Shown here piece after piece: positions 7,712-15,863 of a DNA stretch of 64,000 nt; positions within the stretch are counted from its first letter, which is position 1, and every line of letters begins with the position of its first letter. A program made the position numbers and the translations under genes. Source of the DNA: Sphingobium sp. TCM1 (GTDB lineage Bacteria; Pseudomonadota; Alphaproteobacteria; Sphingomonadales; Sphingomonadaceae); NCBI RefSeq assembly GCF_001650725.1, contig NZ_LXVX01000038.1, positions 124,001 to 188,000 on the forward strand. Reading direction: 5' to 3'. The notes beneath the pieces are model-generated. The model did not search any database, had not been told where the DNA came from, and worked only from the letters and a program-made list of their open reading frames with translations.

Positions 7712-10414
7712 TTGACGATAAATTTATCCAACGGCCTGGTCGGCCTGTCCCTGCTGGGAGGAACCAACGGCTTCACCTCCTATTATGCGTCGACGACCGA
7801 CACGCCGGCAGTGATCGAGGCGAAAAAAGCTTTCACCCTGCCGGAAACCACGCCGCCCTGGCAGGAGGAACCGAGCGACGCCCCGCTGAGCACCCAGATC
7901 GCGGCGATCAAGCGGCTGAAGACGATCATCGACACCAGTAGCGACAATGGGCTGGAGGATCTGCCCGACATCCAGACCGCCTTCACCACCTACAAGGCGC
8001 TGGACGCCTTGCGCCTGTTAGCCGACAGCGCAGCCAAGAAGACGACGTCTTCGACGGAACGGCTGGCGCTGCAAAAGATATTTGCCAAGGGGTTAAGCGA
8101 CCTACAAACCTTTCTGGGACAGGCGGAAACCGATCTTCTGACCCTGAACTATGGGCTGGTCACGCGTCGATCGGAAAGCATCGGCATCGAGACGACCGAC
8201 AGTTCGGGCAAGGTCTATGCCGAAGGCGTCAGCGCGACGCGCGACGGCGCCCTCGCCGGCCTGACTGGCAATGAAGTGTTCAGCGTCACACTCACGCGCG
8301 GCACGGCCACCGAAACGGTCACGGTGGATCTGTCGACCACGACACAGCCACCGACGCTGGATTCGGTTGCCGACGCCCTGAATGCCGCAATCGGGGCGAC
8401 GCCCGCGCTCGATGGCAGCGGCAATCCGATCCTGGATGCGGGCGGCAACCCGACCAGTCTGTGGAAGTCGCGATTCACGGTCGAGAAGAGCGGGGACACA
8501 TGGGGTCTAGCCTTTACCGCAGCCGGTATCGAGAAGGCGTCGATCGATCAGGTCAACGCCACTGACGCGCTGATGATAGCCAGTGGCCGAACCGCCACGG
8601 ACGGACCTACATCGGCGCAGATATTCCGCGTGGACGATCCGGCGTCGGCGCTCGAAACCGAACGGCTGAGCACGATCAACGCCATCGACAGCAAGGCAAC
8701 CGCCCAGGCTCAGGCCGTCGCGGCCGCCAATGCCGACGCCGATGACGAGGATGCAGCCGATCCCATCGTCTATGTCGGTACGACCGCCCGCGCGATCGCC
8801 ACGGATGCCCAGGGCTTCAGCTATGTCGTCGGCACCACCGCCGGCGATCTGGGCAGCTCCCTGTCGGACGGCGATGACGACATGTTCCTCACCAAGGTCG
8901 ACAGCGAGGGCCGGACCGTGTGGCAGCGCAGCCTGGGCGCGGCCGGAACCGGCGAAGGCGCTGCAGTCACCATCGCCGCCAACGGTGATATCGTCGTCGC
9001 GGGCACGGTCAGCGGCGCCTTCACCGGCAGCGATGACAGCCAGACCGACATGCTCGTCGCGCGCTTCTCCGCCAACGGGACGCAGACTTTCGCCACGGCC
9101 ATCCGGCAGGTCGGCAACGAAAGCGCCACCGCGCTCGCCGTCGGCGATGACGGCAGCCTTTATGTCGCGGGCCGCGCTTCCACGGGCGGTGGCGACGCCG
9201 TGCTCGTGCGGCTCGATGCGACCGGCAAGGTTCAGGAAAAGCGGACCATCGACAGCGGCGGGTCGGACTCGATCACCGCGCTGGCTATCGACGGGTCGGG
9301 CGAACTGCTGGCGCTTACCAGGGAGGGCGCCGATGCGACGCTGAGGCGGATCGATGCGCAGGCGTTGTCGACCGATCTTGGATCGGTCAGCCTCGGCGCA
9401 GTCGATGCCCGTGCGATCGCGGTATCGGACAGTGGCGAAATCGCGGTCGCCGGCGCTGCCAGCGTGGCGGTCGATGGCGATCAGGCCAATGGCATGACTG
9501 GCGGGCGCGATGCCTTTGTGACCCGGATCACGTCCGATTTCTCCTCGGCCAGTACGAGCTATATCGGCACCACCAGCGACGATCAGGCCGACAGCCTGGC
9601 CTATATGAACGGCGCACTCTATGTGGGTGGTCGCACCAATGGCGCGCTCGAAGGCACGAAAAGCGGCAAGGTCGACGGCTTCGTCGCCCGGATCGACACG
9701 ACCACCGGCGCGGTTGCGGACGTGGACCAATGGGGTCTCGTCACGCACAGCGTCGAACCGGTGAAGATCACAGCCGTGACCGGCGGCGCGACCGCGCTGG
9801 GCGCGCTGGGCCTCGGCCGGGGATCGCTGAGCCCGACCGTATCGGCCACCATTTCCTCCCAGACCACGCTCAAGGAAGGCGACAAGTTCAGCCTGCGCGT
9901 CGATGGCGGCACAGTACGCACCATCACCATCGGCAAAGATGAAAGCATGGCCACGCTGGCGCAGAAGATCCAGCGCATCACCGGAGTGAACGGCACCGCC
10001 ACTACGGCGAAGGTCGATGGCGAGCAGGTGTTGCGCGTCGACGCCAAAACCGGACACAGCATCGAGCTGATCGCCGGCCCGGACGGCGGCGACGCGCTGG
10101 CCAAGCTGGGCATGACCCCGATCCGGCTCGTCGCCCCGGCGCCCAAGGATCCCGATGCGCCAAAAGTGACGCCCGGCGGCACATACAGCCTCAACCTGAA
10201 CGACATGCTCAACCTGACCGACCTGAAGTCCGCGGGAGCGGCGCTGTCCCGGATCAATGCCGCCCTGTCGATGACGCAGAGCGCCTATCGATCGCTCTAT
10301 TGGGATTCGTCCAAGGAAGCCCAGATCAACGGCACCGTGACCGGCGGCGGTTCCGTCTATCAGCAGGCCCGGCTTGCCCAGTATCAGGCGGCGCTCAGTC
10401 GCCTTTCCGTGTAA
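7712..10414 (+). CDS. FlaEY-like flagellar protein with an internal beta-propeller
   Basis: The product has 900 aa. An N-terminal helical region spans ~1-150 (TINLSNGLVGLSLL; AIKRLKTIIDT). Next comes a region resembling flagellin/hook insertions. Residues ~350-680 carry repeated beta-propeller blades of the SBBP kind (ARAIATDAQGFSYVVG; VTIAANGDIVVAGTVSG; ALAVGDDGSLYVAGRA). The C-terminal ~150 residues end in a helical segment (LSRINAALSMTQSAYRSLYW). This organisation recalls proteins annotated FlaEY in Caulobacter and sphingomonads; that match is from memory. I prefer the TTG at 7712 (GGAGGA 5 bp upstream) over the ATG at 7700. flgB follows after 14 bp. Molecular role uncertain. Confidence 0.6.
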   Translation: MTINLSNGLVGLSLLGGTNGFTSYYASTTDTPAVIEAKKAFTLPETTPPWQEEPSDAPLSTQIAAIKRLKTIIDTSSDNGLEDLPDIQTAFTTYKALDALRLLADSAAKKTTSSTERLALQKIFAKGLSDLQTFLGQAETDLLTLNYGLVTRRSESIGIETTDSSGKVYAEGVSATRDGALAGLTGNEVFSVTLTRGTATETVTVDLSTTTQPPTLDSVADALNAAIGATPALDGSGNPILDAGGNPTSLWKSRFTVEKSGDTWGLAFTAAGIEKASIDQVNATDALMIASGRTATDGPTSAQIFRVDDPASALETERLSTINAIDSKATAQAQAVAAANADADDEDAADPIVYVGTTARAIATDAQGFSYVVGTTAGDLGSSLSDGDDDMFLTKVDSEGRTVWQRSLGAAGTGEGAAVTIAANGDIVVAGTVSGAFTGSDDSQTDMLVARFSANGTQTFATAIRQVGNESATALAVGDDGSLYVAGRASTGGGDAVLVRLDATGKVQEKRTIDSGGSDSITALAIDGSGELLALTREGADATLRRIDAQALSTDLGSVSLGAVDARAIAVSDSGEIAVAGAASVAVDGDQANGMTGGRDAFVTRITSDFSSASTSYIGTTSDDQADSLAYMNGALYVGGRTNGALEGTKSGKVDGFVARIDTTTGAVADVDQWGLVTHSVEPVKITAVTGGATALGALGLGRGSLSPTVSATISSQTTLKEGDKFSLRVDGGTVRTITIGKDESMATLAQKIQRITGVNGTATTAKVDGEQVLRVDAKTGHSIELIAGPDGGDALAKLGMTPIRLVAPAPKDPDAPKVTPGGTYSLNLNDMLNLTDLKSAGAALSRINAALSMTQSAYRSLYWDSSKEAQINGTVTGGGSVYQQARLAQYQAALSRLSV

Positions 10415-10428
10415 GGAGCAGACCCGAC

Positions 10429-10854
10429 ATGACCTTCACTCCCTCGATACTCGACGGCATCGGCCGTTCGATGAAGCATCTCTCCGAACGCCAGCGGGTG
10501 ATCGCGGAAAATATCGCCAATGGCGAAACCCCCGGCTTCAAGGCGCAGACCGTCGAAGCGCCGGACTTTTCGTCGCTTGTCCAGGTCTATGACGGCAACG
10601 GCGGGAAACCGCGCGTCGGCCGCCCTCATGTCCAGTTGTCGGGCGGCATGGCCGCGCTCGGTGCGCAAGCGCCGCGCGCGAACAGTCGCGTGATCCTCGA
10701 AAGCGACATCAGCGAGACCAAGCCCGATGGCAATAATGTCACGCTGGAAGACCAGCTTCTCAAGATGGGAGAGGTTCAGGCGGATTTCGCAGCCATGACC
10801 AACCTGTACCGCAAGCAGATCGGCCTGCTGAAAACGGCCATCGGCAAAGGCTGA
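10429..10854 (+). CDS. flgB: Flagellar basal-body rod protein FlgB
   Basis: The product has 141 aa and a typical rod-protein N-terminus (QRVIAENIANGETPGFKA) and C-terminus (DQLLKMGEVQADFAAMTNLYRKQIGLLKTAI). FlgB is the most proximal rod subunit. ATG 10429 has AAGGAG 9 bp upstream. It is unusual that flgB is separated from flgC (18.4-18.8 kb, other strand) and pairs with the FlaEY-like gene instead of heading flgB-flgC-fliE. Confidence 0.93.
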   Translation: MTFTPSILDGIGRSMKHLSERQRVIAENIANGETPGFKAQTVEAPDFSSLVQVYDGNGGKPRVGRPHVQLSGGMAALGAQAPRANSRVILESDISETKPDGNNVTLEDQLLKMGEVQADFAAMTNLYRKQIGLLKTAIGKG

Positions 10855-11273
10855 TCCGCCCGTCCTGGTCCTGACTGCGCGTTCCGAAAGGGGACCGGTC
10901 GGTCGCTCAGTCCAGCCGGGCGCGTAGTCATATAGATGAGACGCGCCAGGCGACAAGCGCGTGGCAATTCCATGCATCGCTCCGCCATAGGCCATGCACG
11001 ATCCCGCTAAGCGGATGCATCCTATAAGTCCGCGCGCGAAAAATCGTGAAGTCTTGTGAAATTTTTGGGATACATCTGCCGCCTAGATGCGTTGGAGGCA
11101 GCATTTCGTGCTCGATAATGAATCGCAACAGTATACCCTATAGGATGTTTCCAATTGTGACATCGTCAGAGTTGCTGATTGTAAATCATTGACCAACACA
11201 AAATGCTATGAGAATAGGGCAAATGAGGGAGTGACGAGCCGTTCCTAAAATTGTTCCGCACGCAGAGGGCAAT
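10855..11273. other. Intergenic region upstream of the tandem-HTH regulator
   Basis: 419 bp without a credible gene. The right half is AT-richer than its surroundings. It holds a TCCTATAAG box (11030), an AAAAAT...ATTTTT inverted pair (about 11039-11070) and a CCCTATAGGATG sequence (about 11136). These may be promoter and autoregulatory sites of the regulator at 11274. I see no RNA gene in it. Confidence 0.4.
11030..11038 (+). promoter_or_regulatory. TCCTATAAG box upstream of the tandem-HTH regulator
   Basis: A plus-strand copy of the flagellar box, 236 bp before the regulator's ATG. If used, it leaves a leader of ~230 nt, much longer than at the other units. Confidence 0.35.
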
Positions 11274-12461
11274 ATGACGCAGAAATTTGGCCAATCCCGC
11301 TCCAGAACGACCCGCCCGGCCCCCGTTCTGCGTCCACTTGCCGGCGTCGATGCCTTCCGCGCCTTCCTGTTTCCCAATAATATTCGGGAATATAGGAAAA
11401 AAAGAAATGCCGGATCGCTGCTGCAACTATCCCAGTCGATTCCTTCCATAACCTATATTCGCCTGTCGAAGATCGAGCGCGGTGAGATTTTCGCCCGTGC
11501 CGATGAAATCAGGCAGATTGCTACTGCGCTGGAGGTCGATCCGGAGCGGCTGTTGATCGATATTGATGATGCCGCTTTCGACATCGCGGCGTGGGCGGCG
11601 GAATTTCAGTCGCCCGACAGCGCCGATCCGCTTGCGGACAGCCTGGCCGTGCTGGTGGCCGCCGCCGTTCGCGCGCGGCGGGCGGCGGACGCTTCGCTGA
11701 CGATCGCCGCCTTCGAAATGGACTATGGCATCGCGCCGGTCATCCTGTCCCGGATCGAAAATGCCTACAAGCCCTTCGATCGTTGGAGCGCTGACATCCA
11801 GCAGGCGCTGTGTCGCCTCTTCGGCGTGCGCGATGCCGCCGGGCTGGAACAGGATGTCGTCCTCGCCCATGCGAGGGGTGAACTGGACGCCATGCTGCCC
11901 ATGATCGCCAACCCGGAAACCCGGATCGCCAAGACCCGCGCCAGAATTCTCGCGCTACGGCGCGAACTGGCTGCCGAAGGTCCACGCGCCCGGCCACTGC
12001 CACGCCCCAAGGCCGCGCACCCGGCATTGGGCAGCCTCATGCCAGACGACGTCTCGGCGCCCGTGCTGGACGCCATCCACGCGTCGGACAATGTCACCGT
12101 GCGCCTCGTCCCGGTATTCGGCGCGCCGCTCAACGACGGGCTGATCGCGCGCGTAGCGACCGGCGAACAGGTCGAAGCGCCCCGCAATGCCGGACCGCGC
12201 GCCTATGGCCTGCGGATATGCCGGCCGACGCTGGGTTCGGGATTACCGGGCCGGTCGACGATCATTGTCGATCCAGATCGCTTTCCGTCGGCCGGCGGCC
12301 TGGCGGTCATCCGTGAAGCGGAAGGCCTTCGGCTGCTGTCCGTGACATTCGACCGGCAAGGGCGGATGTTCGGCTATAGCGAACATCCCGATCGGGAGAT
12401 CGCCATCGACGATGTCGCCCCCGAAGATGTCGCAACCGTGCTGTCGGCACAGTTCGAATAA
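11274..12461 (+). CDS. Tandem XRE-type HTH regulator with an S24/LexA-like C-terminal fold
   Basis: The product has 395 aa. Residues ~35-95 form a Cro/C1-type helix-turn-helix (FLFPNNIREYRKKR; IRLSKIERGEI; IRQIATALEVDPERLL). Residues ~125-190 repeat the pattern (AVRARRAADASL; APVILSRIENAYKPF; ALCRLFGV). Residues ~270-385 look like the beta-rich C-terminal domain of phage repressors and LexA (YGLRICRPTL; STIIVDPDRFP; GLRLLSVTFD). The usual nucleophilic Ser of the SMxP motif is not apparent, so self-cleavage is doubtful. It stands alone between flgB and the EAL gene. A role in controlling motility is inferred from position only. Confidence 0.7.
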   Translation: MTQKFGQSRSRTTRPAPVLRPLAGVDAFRAFLFPNNIREYRKKRNAGSLLQLSQSIPSITYIRLSKIERGEIFARADEIRQIATALEVDPERLLIDIDDAAFDIAAWAAEFQSPDSADPLADSLAVLVAAAVRARRAADASLTIAAFEMDYGIAPVILSRIENAYKPFDRWSADIQQALCRLFGVRDAAGLEQDVVLAHARGELDAMLPMIANPETRIAKTRARILALRRELAAEGPRARPLPRPKAAHPALGSLMPDDVSAPVLDAIHASDNVTVRLVPVFGAPLNDGLIARVATGEQVEAPRNAGPRAYGLRICRPTLGSGLPGRSTIIVDPDRFPSAGGLAVIREAEGLRLLSVTFDRQGRMFGYSEHPDREIAIDDVAPEDVATVLSAQFE

Positions 12462-12498
12462 AGATTGGCCCGCCCCGGACATCGCTCGTCATTCTCCG

Positions 12499-12507
12499 CC
12501 CTATAAT
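12499..12507 (+). promoter_or_regulatory. Flagellar promoter-like box CCCTATAAT upstream of the EAL gene
   Basis: The box is 27 bp before the ATG of the GGDEF/EAL gene at 12535, giving a predicted ~20-nt leader. It links this c-di-GMP enzyme to the flagellar regulon. Confidence 0.55.
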
Positions 12508-12534
12508 GGAGAGTGGAGGATAACCGGTTGAACC

Positions 12535-13860
12535 ATGTCGATTTCTGGCACGATCAAGTCTGCGCTCGGACGCGGTTCGCGCTCCTCACTCCCGCCGTCG
12601 GCCGTCATGTCGAACGGCTTTTCCTCGCGCCAGCGCCTGCAACAGGCGCTGGACGAGATGGTCGAGGCCCGGGAGCCTGTCGATCGGCTGGCGCTGCTGC
12701 TGATCGACCTTGACCGTTTCGACCTGGTCAACGACCTGTGCGGCCCCGCCAAGGGCGATGCGGTGCTGGAGATCGTCGCCCGGCAGAGGCTGGGGAGCAT
12801 CCGGACCGTCCGGTCGATCCATCTCGCGGCGGACAAATTCGCCTGCCTCTTTCCCTTTGCCGGTGACGAAGCGATCGCCCTGGCACTCGCGGACACGGTA
12901 CAACAAGTCATCCGTGAACCCATCCTGCTGGGAGAGCATGTGGTTTACCTGACCGCTTCGGGCGGAATGGTGATCGCGGACGAGCCGGCGCTGTCCGCGG
13001 ATGACCTGCTTCATGCAGCCTCCCTCGCCTTGTCCCATGCTCAGCAGGCCGGTGGCGAGACCGTGCGATGCTTTTGTCCGGAGATGTTCACGGACCTCGA
13101 CGATCGCACGGAATTGGAGAATGATCTTCGCACCAGCCTGATGCGGGGCGAAATATTGCCCTATTATCAGCCGATCATATTGCTAGACAACAGCCGCCCC
13201 AAGGGGTTCGAGGCGCTCGCGCGCTGGCACCACCCGCGCCAGGGGCTGCTGGGGCCGGACCGCTTCCTGCCCATCGTCGACGACATGGGGCTGGACCGGG
13301 ATCTGCTGTTCATGATGCTGCGCCAGGTCTGCCGCGATGCGCGGGACTGGCCGGCGCATTTCACCGTGTCGATCAACATCTCGCCCGCACAGCTTTGCGA
13401 TCCCGACAATGCGGTCATGCTGCTACGCATCCTCTTCGCCTCCGGGCTGGCGCCCGGCCGCCTTATCGTCGAGATCACGGAGAGCGCGCTGATCCATAAT
13501 CTGGCGAGCGCGCACGAAACCATCCGTTCGCTGCGCAATACCGGCGTTCGCATCGCCCTGGACGATTTCGGCACGGGCTATGCCAGCCTCAGCCGCCTTT
13601 GCAATCTGGAGATCGACCATCTCAAGATCGATCGGACGCTGATCCAGTCGCTGGACCGGGAAGCGGGCCGCAAGCTCGTCAAGGCGGTCGTCGATCTCGG
13701 CCGCAGCCTCTCCATGCCCGTCACCGCCGAGGGGATCGAAACCCCGGACCATGCGCGGTTTCTCCGCGACCTCGATTGCGCATTCGGCCAAGGCTATTAT
13801 TTCGGCCGGCCGGAACCGGCCGATGCGGCCCGGACGCGGGCCCTTTCATCCCATCCATGA
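12535..13860 (+). CDS. Cyclic-di-GMP phosphodiesterase with degenerate GGDEF and intact EAL domain
   Basis: The product has 441 aa and no membrane segment or sensor domain. Residues ~30-175 form a GGDEF fold whose signature has become AADKF, so cyclase activity is unlikely. Residues ~185-430 form an EAL domain that retains the usual catalytic and metal ligands: FEALARW, SINIS, EITES, DDFGTG, KIDRTLI, AEGIET, GQGYYF. It should hydrolyse c-di-GMP in the cytoplasm. It sits between a regulator and the flgN end of operon B, has a flagellar-type box, and ends in a terminator. Low c-di-GMP generally favours swimming, which fits the context. Confidence 0.9.
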   Translation: MSISGTIKSALGRGSRSSLPPSAVMSNGFSSRQRLQQALDEMVEAREPVDRLALLLIDLDRFDLVNDLCGPAKGDAVLEIVARQRLGSIRTVRSIHLAADKFACLFPFAGDEAIALALADTVQQVIREPILLGEHVVYLTASGGMVIADEPALSADDLLHAASLALSHAQQAGGETVRCFCPEMFTDLDDRTELENDLRTSLMRGEILPYYQPIILLDNSRPKGFEALARWHHPRQGLLGPDRFLPIVDDMGLDRDLLFMMLRQVCRDARDWPAHFTVSINISPAQLCDPDNAVMLLRILFASGLAPGRLIVEITESALIHNLASAHETIRSLRNTGVRIALDDFGTGYASLSRLCNLEIDHLKIDRTLIQSLDREAGRKLVKAVVDLGRSLSMPVTAEGIETPDHARFLRDLDCAFGQGYYFGRPEPADAARTRALSSHP

Positions 13861-13882
13861 GAACAGGACAGGGCGGATACGA

Positions 13883-13910
13883 AAAAGGCGCGGTCCCTGC
13901 CGCGCCTTTT
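13883..13910. terminator. Bidirectional rho-independent terminator
   Basis: AAAAGGCGCGG / CCGCGCCTTTT, an 11-bp perfect stem with a 6-nt loop, then TTTCTTT on the plus strand and an A/T tract on the other side. It lies between the convergent EAL gene and flgN. Confidence 0.9.
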
Positions 13911-13928
13911 CTTTCGATCAGCCTGGAC

Positions 13929-14351
13929 TTAATATTCGCCGTTGAAGGAGATAGGCGTGGTCAGTTCCATCTTAGCCAGATCACCGCGCGCGCCATAGGT
14001 GCGGGCGCGATTGCCCGCCAAACGACGCGCTTCGGCGGCGATCGCGGTCATCATCTCCATCGACAGGTCGATCTGGCGCTCCAGCAAGCTGGCGTTTGTG
14101 GCAGAGGCGTGGCGCAGTTCGGCCAGCGCTTCGATCAGCCGCTCTCGTATCTCGACTTCCATTTCCTCGGCCCATTCCGGCTGATGCCGGTTGCGCCGGG
14201 CCAGCAACTCCTCCAGCCGCGCGACGAGGCGGGCCTTCGCCGCCGCCAGTTCCGCAAGGCTCAACGCGCGCTCCTGCCCCTGCAGCCGCCGAGTTTCCTC
14301 GTTCATGATCGCCGACAGGGAAGTCATGATGTCGATCATCTCATTGGGCAT
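13929..14351 (-). CDS. flgN: FlgN-like export chaperone for hook-associated proteins
   Basis: The product has 140 aa, almost entirely helical: LSAIMNEETRRLQGQERALSL, LVARLEELLARR, RLIEALAELRHASATNASLLERQIDLS. This matches the size and heptad-rich character of FlgN, the cytoplasmic chaperone for FlgK and FlgL. Sequence conservation in this family is low, so the name rests on fold character and context. The start overlaps the flgJ stop by 11 bp. It is the last gene of operon B. Confidence 0.68.
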   Translation of the reverse strand: MPNEMIDIMTSLSAIMNEETRRLQGQERALSLAELAAAKARLVARLEELLARRNRHQPEWAEEMEVEIRERLIEALAELRHASATNASLLERQIDLSMEMMTAIAAEARRLAGNRARTYGARGDLAKMELTTPISFNGEY

Positions 14352-14628
14352 CCTTCTCTCCTCCCTGCATCCGGATAATCTGCGCCTCCACCGCTGATGC
14401 GAGGCCCAGGCCCCGCCCCTTCGCGATCTGCGCGCCGATCTGCTCGGCCAATATGCCGCGAAACATGGACTCGCCCGACCCGCCGGTGAAGTCGCCGTCC
14501 ATCTCGACCGATTCCATCATGATCTTCGCGATCTGGCCGGCAAAGACACCCTCGAACTCGCGCGCGACCTTTGCGGCACTGCCGGTGGCACGGGATGTCA
14601 CGGGCAGCGCGCTGACAGCATCCGCCAT
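14341..14628 (-). CDS. flgJ: Rod-binding protein, FlgJ N-terminal type
   Basis: The product has 95 aa: AREFEGVFAGQIAKIMMES, GGSGESMFRGILAEQIGAQIAKGRGLGLAS. This is the short rod-cap domain of FlgJ without the muramidase part. A separate lytic transglycosylase in this window (36172-37149) may supply that activity. The start lies 1 bp after the flgI stop. Confidence 0.88.
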   Translation of the reverse strand: MADAVSALPVTSRATGSAAKVAREFEGVFAGQIAKIMMESVEMDGDFTGGSGESMFRGILAEQIGAQIAKGRGLGLASAVEAQIIRMQGGEKDAQ

Positions 14629-14629
14629 A

Positions 14630-15751
14630 TTATTGCACCGCGATTTCGGCCTGGAGCGCACCGGCGCTGCGCAAGGCCTGGAGAATAGTGATGAGGTCGC
14701 GCGGGCTGACGCCCAGCGCATTGAGGCCCGACACCAGGGACTGGAGCGACGCCCCGCCACCCAGCAGGGCGAGCGAGGCGCCGTTGCCATCGTCCGCTGT
14801 GATCTGCGTGCGCGGGAGCGTGACCGTCTCGCCATTGGACAAGGGACCGGGCTGCGAGGCGACCGGATTTTCGCTGACGCTGATGGTCAGGCCGCCCTGC
14901 GCAATGGCGACCGGGCTGATGCGGACATCGGCACCCATGACGACCGTGCCCGCTGCCTCGTTGATGACGATGCGGGCAGGCTGGTCGACCTCCACGGTCA
15001 TATTCTCGACACGGGTGACTAGCTCGACGACCGAACCGGCAAAGGCGCCGGCAGGACGGATTTCGACCGTCGCGGGATCGAGTACTTCGGCGGTGCCGGG
15101 CATCTGCCGATTGATGACGCCGGCGATCCGGTCCGCCGTCGTGAAGTCGGGATTCTTGAGCGCCAGCTTCAGGCTGGTGGCGGATTTGAGCGCGAAAGGC
15201 ACTTCCCGCTCGATGATCCCTCCGCCCGCGATCCGGGCGGTCGTGGTGACTCCACGGCTGAGGCGCGCGGCGGCCCCCTGCGCCTTGAACCCCGACACGG
15301 CGACCGGTCCCTGCGCCACGGCATAGATTTCGCCATCGAGGGCGCGGAGCGATGACACCAGCAGGGTTCCGCCCTGAAGGCTGGTGGCATCGCCCAGTGC
15401 CGAAACCTGCACATCGATGGTCGATCCGGCGCGGGCGAAGGGCGGCATGGTCGCCGTCACGGACACCGCCGCGACATTCTGCGTCAGCATTTGCGTCCCC
15501 CGAATGTTGACGCCCATCCGCTCCAGCATCGCCTGCAACGTCTCTTCGGTGAAGGGAATGTTGCGGATGCGGTCGCCGGTGCCTTGCAGGCCGACCACGA
15601 GACCGTAGCCGACCAGCTGGTTGGGCCTCACATTCTGGACATCGACGATATCCTTGATCCGCGGCGTGGGACCGGCCAGCGCCGGGACCGGCGCCAATGC
15701 CGCGAACAACGCGGCCAGGGTCAGGGTCGGCGATTTCGTCAGCATCTTCAT
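14630..15751 (-). CDS. flgI: Flagellar P-ring protein FlgI
   Basis: The product has 373 aa with a signal peptide (hydrophobic core to about residue 25, ending APVPALAG). Conserved P-ring stretches follow: RIKDIVDVQNVRPNQLVGYGLVVGLQGTGD, LERMGVN, VSALGDATSLQGGTL. FlgI polymerises in the periplasm around the rod. The start at ATG 15751 has AAGGA 5 bp upstream, but this Shine-Dalgarno overlaps the TATAAG box, so either the mRNA is leaderless or the box is not the promoter. The next in-frame ATG is at 15745. Confidence 0.96.
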   Translation of the reverse strand: MKMLTKSPTLTLAALFAALAPVPALAGPTPRIKDIVDVQNVRPNQLVGYGLVVGLQGTGDRIRNIPFTEETLQAMLERMGVNIRGTQMLTQNVAAVSVTATMPPFARAGSTIDVQVSALGDATSLQGGTLLVSSLRALDGEIYAVAQGPVAVSGFKAQGAAARLSRGVTTTARIAGGGIIEREVPFALKSATSLKLALKNPDFTTADRIAGVINRQMPGTAEVLDPATVEIRPAGAFAGSVVELVTRVENMTVEVDQPARIVINEAAGTVVMGADVRISPVAIAQGGLTISVSENPVASQPGPLSNGETVTLPRTQITADDGNGASLALLGGGASLQSLVSGLNALGVSPRDLITILQALRSAGALQAEIAVQ

Positions 15752-15758
15752 CTTAGTC

Positions 15759-15768
15759 CTTATAGGAG
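15759..15768 (-). promoter_or_regulatory. Box CTCCTATAAG immediately upstream of flgI
   Basis: A minus-strand copy of the flagellar box only 8 bp before the flgI ATG. If it acts as a -10 element, transcription would begin at or next to the start codon. Confidence 0.45.
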
Positions 15769-15863
15769 GATGGAGAGAGGGAATGGGGAGAAGGAAGCGC
15801 AAATTGCGTCTTTCGATCGTGCCGGCGTCGGCGGAGCCGACGACCGCAGCAAAGCGCGCACGA

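Noticed and set aside
8507..10057. 516-codon minus-strand frame opposite the FlaEY-like gene
   Set aside because: Composition is typical of an antisense frame and no motif is recognisable, while the plus strand encodes clear propeller repeats.
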